Position numbers and translations under genes: made by a program. DNA of 64,000 nt from Dermatemys mawii (lineage: Eukaryota > Chordata > Testudines > Dermatemydidae): positions 9,576,933 through 9,640,932 of the forward strand of contig ML677366.1 in assembly GCA_007922305.1 (NCBI GenBank). The letters are read 5' to 3'. Shown here in pieces: positions 57,288 through 64,000 of the stretch. The notes under the pieces are model-generated. The model did no database searches. It was given only the letters and a program-made list of their open reading frames with translations, and had not been told where the DNA came from. Positions within the stretch are counted from its first letter, which is position 1. Each line of letters starts with the position of its first letter.

Positions 57288-59945
57288 GCGCTGATGTTTT
57301 TCTGCAGTGCCCAATATTTCTCCCTAGACCCCAATTTCCTAACCAAAGCACATTACAGTTCTGATGCTTTCCACAGCCTGGTAGCACATCAATAAACTAA
57401 AGATTATTGTGCTTTGTCAGGTTTTATTTTGTAACATTATGGGAAATTCTCTGCTGCTTTGGATGAGTGCATAAACTCTTATAGCTTGACAATTAACAGA
57501 GCTAGTAATAGAAAATGCAATGTAATTTACCTTAGTACAAGGGATTTTGGTTAACAAAAATTAAACTATTGAACTCTTCTCTTGTAGGAGAAGGACATTG
57601 TCTCATTATGTGTGCATGTTGTTTTATTTTTGTTTGCTCGTTAAATAAAAAAAATCACTACTGGAAGTGGGTACTGGGCCTCGGGTGGATTTATTGGGAA
57701 GATTAGGTGGAGTTTTTCTGATGTGCTTGCTTTAGAACCAGACAAAATGCTCTCTTTGCTGAATGAGCACGTTTTCCTGTGCAATAGAAAGCAGTCACAC
57801 AGATAAATAACACTGAAGGGGGATTTCCTTTGTATCCTGAGTAATTTCGGTGTTCTGGAGACAGAGCTCTTCTCACTGCTAGTGCTGAATGAGTGAGGTG
57901 GCTCTGCATCTCTGTCTCTCAAAGGTGCACAGTGCTGTCATTTTAAGAGAGGGACCCAAAGAGAGACTCCACACAGAGCAATGGCCTCTGTGTCTTTGAA
58001 CATGCCATCTATACCCTATAAGCTTTCATTTTGGTTAAAAGGAACATGGAGGCATCTTTGTAACGTTGCCTGTAAGCTTAAGTTTGGAGATACTGTGGCC
58101 ATCTGGGAGTTGTAATCAATGTCCTCCTAGGAAGCAAGTGGGTAGATGAGGCAAGGATATGTCCATGAGGTAGCTGTGGTTGGGGACAGGCTGAATGTCA
58201 CTGAAGGGCTTTGATGCAAGACCTTGCGTAGAGGATCGTGGTTAGGAGTAAATGGCTATTGTGAGGATGGGCTCACCAATAGAAGTATGTGCTATATGAG
58301 TATTTTCATTCGCTGTGGGTGATGCAAGTTCTACTGCTCACTGTACATCTCTGAGCACTTCTGTAGAAGATACAGTTATGATGCCTCCAGGCACTGAAAC
58401 TCAGGCAACTCACCAATTTCCCATCTTCTTCCCCTGCCCTCTGCCCCACCAGCCACTTTTACAACACAGTCTGGCTCTACTTTTAAGAGACATAATTTGG
58501 CCCAATGTTATTGAGGACAAAGTATTTTTTGCACATCGTTTAAAACTCAGTGCAACTATTTTTCATGAGACCCTGATTCTGGGTGTTTCTCCCATATTGT
58601 GTCTAATGTTTCAGTGTCAGGAAGTTGAATATGATATCCTGACTGGAAGAGAAGAATGAGAGGGAACAGCCAAGTAAAAGGGTATCTAATCTCATCTAAT
58701 CTATCTATCTATCTATCCTTTGCAGCTTGAAACATAACATTATATCTTAGGGCAGATACTGAAAGTCAATATTCAATTTTTGATCACTATGCACTACATC
58801 AATATTTGTTTTGACTCAGTAAGGAAGGCAGGAATTGGCCTTTAACATTTAAAACTAGGAGTTTCAAAAGTTTTTATGGCAGTTACGTGTTCAGCTACCA
58901 TTGAATTTCAATGGGATATCTTTTCCCAACTCCATTAGACTCCATGGAAAGTCCAGCCAAAATCACAATATTATTTTTCCATAAGGCTAGAGCACACATT
59001 TGGAGAATAATATCAGAAATGCCGCAACAGTACAGTTGAACATGGCCCTTACTGGTGGAATTGGGTATGTTTGAACAGCAGGCTTTGTGAGAGACTGGAT
59101 AATAGCTTCAGAGAGACAAATAATGATGGATGTTATGGATTTGTGAACTGGGGTTTAAAATGGTCCCCTCCTGCCCTCAAGCCTCCTTACACATACAAAT
59201 GAAACAAAGCAGAGTTTAAGATGGGAGCATTAGTCTAGGCTGATTGAAAAGCTTCCCCGTATTGGAGAGGGTAAGCCTGCATCAGATGTGTTGAAATCTT
59301 CTACTTGACCCTTGTCTAACCTTCAATCCAGAACGCACAAAGTAGGACGGAGCTAATCCCAGCAAGAAGGTTTAAGCAAACAGACTAATAATTTACTACC
59401 TCTTGGAAAGCACTGCTTTCCTCACTTTCCACACGCACACGGTTTTGAAAACAAAAGGCATATTAAAGCTGAGATAGTTACAAAGAGAATATGAAACTCC
59501 ACTTCAGATTCAGTGAAACCTTTCTCTCTCTCTTAACCAGGGGTGAGCACAGCAGCTGTTTCTTTACTGGTACAGATCATGACATGTATTCAATTCATGA
59601 CTTTCCCAGAGTACAATACTGTGATTCTGCACCAGGCTTTCCAGCTTTCACTGTTTACCTGAGATCTCAGTCCTCCCTGGTGCTTCTCAGGTGTCATCTA
59701 TATATTCTTAATGGTGAAAATCAAAACATTCCCATTCATTTTGATCAGTGTTAGTCCTGATGAGGCTTTTATTTCTAAACCAAAATGTCAAAAAAGATGT
59801 GATTCTTCCAGGATGCTTCAAGCACCTCTTGCCTACCTTTGCAATGTAAAAGAAGAAATTTTATTGTTCTTAATGGGAAAAGTGGAGAACAGGAACTCTG
59901 CAAACCTTTTCTGGTGATGAGAAATATTCACTCATAATTTTATAA
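57288..59945. other. Non-coding stretch; (CTAT)n at 58701-58717
   Basis: Apart from the short tetranucleotide run and a palindromic-repeat remnant at about 58900-58960 (CCATTGAATTTCAATGGG), nothing specific is seen. The plus-strand frame at 58315-58659 (114 codons) resembles no known family. Confidence 0.45.
58701..58717. repeat. Short (CTAT)n run
   Basis: About four CTAT units, preceded by imperfect ATCTAAT units. Confidence 0.85.
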
Positions 59946-59946
59946 G

Positions 59947-60107
59947 GGCCCAATTCTGCCAACTCTACTCAAGTTGAGGTGTCCGATCTTTCCATGTAGT
60001 TCCATTGAGCTAAATGGATGCACTGGCGAAGTAACATGCTATGTAACCTGAGTAAGGATGGAAGAGTCATGCCCAATGGGAGCAAGTATGGCCGAATCTG
60101 GCCCTCA
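59947..60107. repeat. Palindromic MITE-like element (GGGCCCAATTCTGCC)
   Basis: The left end, GGGCCCAATTCTGCCAACTC, matches the inverted right end GGCCGAATCTGGCCC. A GTTCCATTGAGCTAAATGG core lies in the centre. About 160 bp, non-coding. Confidence 0.6.
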
Positions 60108-63100
60108 AGTTTCACCTTAAAGAATCATATAGGGCTAGATTGTGAGACTCATTGAAAAGTTCTATTCTTTTTTTCAACATTTGGAGTCAGCTATTGCTTA
60201 ATATGAGTAAGGAAACAGAGTCTAGCAGAACTTCCTGAATGTTAGGGAAAGTCTCAGTGCAGATCCTAACTTTGAGAATGAGCTCTACCTTCAAGAGAAA
60301 ACCCATGCCAAAATTTGAGGTAGTCCTAATCTAGATCTGTAACTGTACCGGTGGCCTGGATCCATTTCTGGTTACTATTAATACAGGGCTCATGATGACT
60401 TCTGAGCTAATTTTGGTTTTATGAGCCACATTTGATGAAGTCCACCCACCAAGAAGTCTTGAAGGACTAAAAGGCATGAGCTTTCAAGATCAGCAGACCA
60501 AGGATGCTGAGCCAAAGTCTCCTCCTGTATACAATTATACAGGATTGTTTGTGATGGCAGTGGACAGGGTTCAGCCGTCCTGGAGCTCATGTCTAGTTTA
60601 TGCCTTATGTTCCTAAAGCTTGTGATCCAGGGTTTCTGCAGTAACATTGAGCTGTCACAAACAGTAGATTCCCTATATATTTTACTTCTTTAGATGTATT
60701 ATTAAAATTTGTTTGGAGTAGAACATCAACGGAGGGTGAGTCAGGATGAAAACCAGTTCTAGCTAAGAAATGTTACATTCAAAAGCAAAAAAAAAGTCAA
60801 AACCAGCAGGGGAACTGCAGTAAATTACTGACACACTATTTTCCACTGTGCACCTCTATTTATTTTAATCATTAGTCCCAGTGCAAAAATCTTTCTTTAA
60901 AGAGGGCACTAGTGAATACAGGAACAATTGGAAGTAGGTAACTGAGACACGCACGTGTTCCCTTGAAATATACTCTGAGCTCATAAAAATACAGTCAATT
61001 TATAATAGTAAAATCATTTTAACTTTGCTTATATGGTGCACATAAATCCTTGAAGCATGTATGGTCCCAGAGATGTAGTCTTCCTTTTGCTCATGCTAGT
61101 GGATCCTTAACCATCTGTAATCACCAGGAAGACATCTTCATTCATGTGGGGGCGGGGGGGTGGGGCATAGTAAGCAAGTGCTGAAGATGCTACTGCATGC
61201 TTGAAGGTGTAGGAGCAGCCATGTGGTTCTGCAACCTGGGGGAGATCATCTCCTCCCCAGCTTGCCCTTGTGCCACTAGATAGTGGTGCCTGGTACCTGG
61301 AGGAGTAGCTCTGGAGGTTAAAATAAAGAAGCACAGAGGGTCACAAAAATGGAAAAGAAGTGGAGTGGGGGAGACAGGGACACACACAGAGACGTTCACA
61401 ACTTAAAGAAAGTTTGGGGATTTGGATGAAGTTCCGGGTCTGTTCTTATCTGACCCATTTCTCTCACTCTTCTTCATACTGAATTTGATGCCTTTGGCTA
61501 CTTCTCATTTGCAACGTGAAAATTTGTTAGAATTAATGGGGATTTCTCCTTTGCATGAAAGAAGTGCCAAGGAGCACACAGAAACATTATACGGTGATAG
61601 TTTAACAGGATATGAAATCATGAGGATTCTAAGAGGGAGAAGGAACCTACTTTAAATTAAAATCACATGCTTTGTTCCATAGGTAGACTTTGGCTAAATA
61701 AATGGCATTTTAGGCATATAATATAATAATTCTTTTGCACTGAGTCAACCTGCTTATATTCACTTGCTCGTGGGAAAAAAAAAACGACTTTGCTGAGTAA
61801 TAACTACAGGGCACCATCCAGAGCGGAAATACTAGGGAAAAAAAGTCGGTGGACTGTGTTTCTACTCTAAGCTGATGGAATAGATGAAAGTTATAACAAT
61901 CATAAACTACTCAGATCCAGAATGCAGAATTAATTTAGCAGCTTCACACAGAGAGAGAGAGAGAGAGGTACTCCTCCAGCTCTCCAAATCTAGATAAAAT
62001 TGATGCCAGTGAATTGGACTTGGAATACTGAGCTAGTGTTGTGACACATAAAGGTTTGCCACTTCATTTACTCTTAGAACTTACAGAATATATTACTGCC
62101 ATTGGAGTCAAATAGTTTGAAACAGTACTAGTACAGCTGCCATGTGAGGAAGAAAAGCTGCACATCTTCCATTCATTTATTCTGTTCCTGGGTGACAATA
62201 GTCTCACTGTTTTGCTGTGATCCCAGTTTGCAATTGCAATCTATTTCCATAGGAATGATAGATTTCCTCCTCTTCATTTTGTATGCACACTGATTAGTTA
62301 TTGTAGGGTTGTTCATGGTATGAAAGAAGACTGGTTACAGTGGCTTGTTTTCTAGTGTTGTTCATGAAATGTAAGTTGCCGTACATGCTGTAGTTTTTCA
62401 GGGTTCCACAAATGTTGCTGGTGCTGACTTTTCAGCCAGTAAAGAAAGAACAAGGAAGAATTTGTAGCTAACGATACTGCAACTCAGAAACAGCTAAACA
62501 TAAACTTGATATAAACTGGGTTGAGTTTGGAGAAGACTATGTCTGGAATCAGTTACCCGGCCCTTCTACCAGACCTACTGGGTTTAATATGCAATGTTTG
62601 ATTTCCTTTCCTTCTAGTATTATTTGAAGCTGAAAGCTTCACCATTGTGTTTATGAAATATATCTGTTTAGTCTAGCTCACTTTGACCAACCTATTAGTC
62701 TGTGTATAGTAAGTATTAGTATCAGATAAAGAAGTCACTGTAAAACATTATACATAACACCAGCAACGAGAATTCACACCTCTTTCTTCCCTATTAATTT
62801 TTATCTTCCTTGTATTAGCCACTTGTCCCAAATTTTCAAGGTCTGTGTCCTTCATTTCACTCTTACCAACTGGAAAGGAACACCAGCCATGAGGCTGTTA
62901 TGTTAAGCACATTTCTTTAAGAAAGTGTTGCTTTAACAAGGGTGAAAAATGTTCTCTTTGGAAGAGCAATTATCATGAAAGATTCATTATCAAAAGAATA
63001 GTTACCTAAAGCAGAAAAGTATGAATAGCCCCACTAATTCACTCTGCTGACAGAGTATGACAGCAATTCCAAGATGAATGTATTTCAAAGGTTTGTTAGA

Positions 63101-63189
63101 TTTTTTAAATATGCCATGAAAACATACAAAAACATGGTTGGTCTGTCTGTGCATTTCTAATGTGCCTATCACTGTGTTATCTAGGTATG
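60108..63189. other. Non-coding stretch with simple repeats
   Basis: Contains a G-rich run at 61146-61164 (GGGGGCGGGGGGGTGGGG) and (GA)n at 61950-61968. Open frames are short and unrecognised. Confidence 0.45.
61950..61968. repeat. (AG)n microsatellite
   Basis: About nine AG units. Confidence 0.9.
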
Positions 63190-63265
63190 TAGGGCCAGGT
63201 TCTCATCTCAGACAGGCTGGTGACTTCAGGGGTATACTCTGATTTATATCAGCTGATGATCTGGT
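63190..63265. repeat. Palindromic repeat arm (GGGCCAGGTTCTCATCTCAG)
   Basis: Opens GGGCCAGGTTCTCATCTCAG, then a GTGACTTCAGGGGTATACTC core and TGATTTATATCAGCTGATG. Related to the arm at 26686-26762. Confidence 0.5.
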
Positions 63266-63514
63266 GCTATAGTTTTAGACCAAAAGGCCAAACTCTTTTC
63301 CTCTCCTTCTTTGTTCCATATTTTAAGCTGTTTTTCCAGCTCTTGGGGAGTCAGCACCCGCTTCCCCTAAGACTGAATATGGACCAGTTGGTTTGGATTA
63401 GCATCCATCACTAATTCAACGATGACTAATTTGCAAGCATATGTGGTATGAATCAGGTTATTTCCACTGTTATCTTTAAAGCCTCCAAAGTAGACATTAT
63501 ATTTGTTTTTGGCA

Positions 63515-63675
63515 CCTGACTCACCCATTGGCTTGCTCTGTGACCTTGGGACAAATCATATTTTCAGTACTTAACTTACCGCATGAGACATTGTGAAGAT
63601 CCATACATGAAGATTTGTAAGTGCTTTGAGATACTCTGATGAAGCATGATATCAGCACAAAATATTATGGTTTTC
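63515..63675 (+). repeat. MIR-type SINE fragment
   Basis: GCTCTGTGACCTTGGGACAA, ATCATATTTTCAGTACTTAA, ATTTGTAAGTGCTTTGAGAT and ACTCTGATGAAGCATGATAT match the middle and 3' part of a sauropsid MIR. Confidence 0.85.
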
Positions 63676-64000
63676 ACTATGTATGAAAGGTGTGTGTGAA
63701 GCCCTTATGAAAGACAGGATGACTTATGTCTATTGGATTTAAACAATGGGGTTTTGTTGAGTTTGGGTAGAGACTGAATCTGGTCAGTTGAAAAGAATTT
63801 TTTTCTTAAATTAAGCCGTGATGGCTCTTTTAGATAGCTATTTTTTTAAAAAAAAGCTAGAATTTGCCAGAGAGACTAGTGCCAGTATAGTGAGTAACTT
63901 TACTGACTTTTGCCACCATGCCAGTGTTGGGCAGAAGCACAAGACCAAATTCTATAGTCTTTTGTTATGCACAAAATTCTCATTGAGCTTAATGGAAGTT
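63676..64000. other. Non-coding stretch to window end
   Basis: Nothing specific, apart from a T-run/A-run palindrome near 63840 and a palindromic-repeat-like end from about 63940. Confidence 0.45.

Noticed and set aside
58315..58659. 114-codon plus-strand frame as an exon
   Set aside because: No recognised domain and no conserved splice context; probably chance.

Overview
The window looks like non-coding DNA of an amniote, most probably a turtle. The diagnostic sequences are: a CR1 LINE 3' end of the sauropsid type (49826-50085); a tRNA-Lys-like SINE of the turtle kind (38817-39070); many old MIR/L2-type fragments; several hAT-type non-autonomous DNA transposons; and a group of short elements carrying the motif GTCTACAC at both ends. 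Base composition is AT-rich, with GC-richer islands only inside transposons. The species call rests on recognising repeat families from memory, not on a search.

I find no convincing protein-coding exon. The longest open frames are about 100-160 codons, match no family I recognise, and mostly lie inside repeats or overlap each other on opposite strands. The segment is best read as a gene desert or part of a very long intron. No rRNA, intact tRNA gene, CRISPR array or prokaryotic feature is present.

Layout. 0-6 kb: a GATA-type microsatellite, then a solo-LTR-like repeat (1612-3281) that has been invaded twice, by a GTCTACAC-type MITE (2216-2486) and by a minus-strand 7SL RNA-derived retrocopy (2676-2878) with an 11-bp target-site duplication. 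Old MIR pieces and a second LTR-like repeat on the minus strand follow. 6-9 kb: a complete hAT MITE with perfect 8-bp target-site duplication, a G-quadruplex-prone run and a MIR. 10-15 kb: a repeat-poor stretch. 15-31 kb: MIR/L2 fragments, a (CTT)16 tract in the loop of a large inverted repeat, a third LTR-like repeat, compound microsatellites, a 156-bp hairpin, and a retroelement tail with hammerhead-like sequence. 31-42 kb: a 679-bp DNA transposon with 5-bp duplication, a 120-bp MITE between 11-bp direct repeats, a SINE/hAT cluster and two GTCTACAC elements. 42-64 kb: sparse old repeats, the CR1 copy, a Z-DNA-prone palindrome and long stretches where I see nothing specific.

The most interesting items are the 7SL-derived insertion, the hairpin at 26.9 kb, and a recurrent set of short near-palindromes built around a CATTGAAGTCAATGG-like core. 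No gene network can be described, because no genes are supported.
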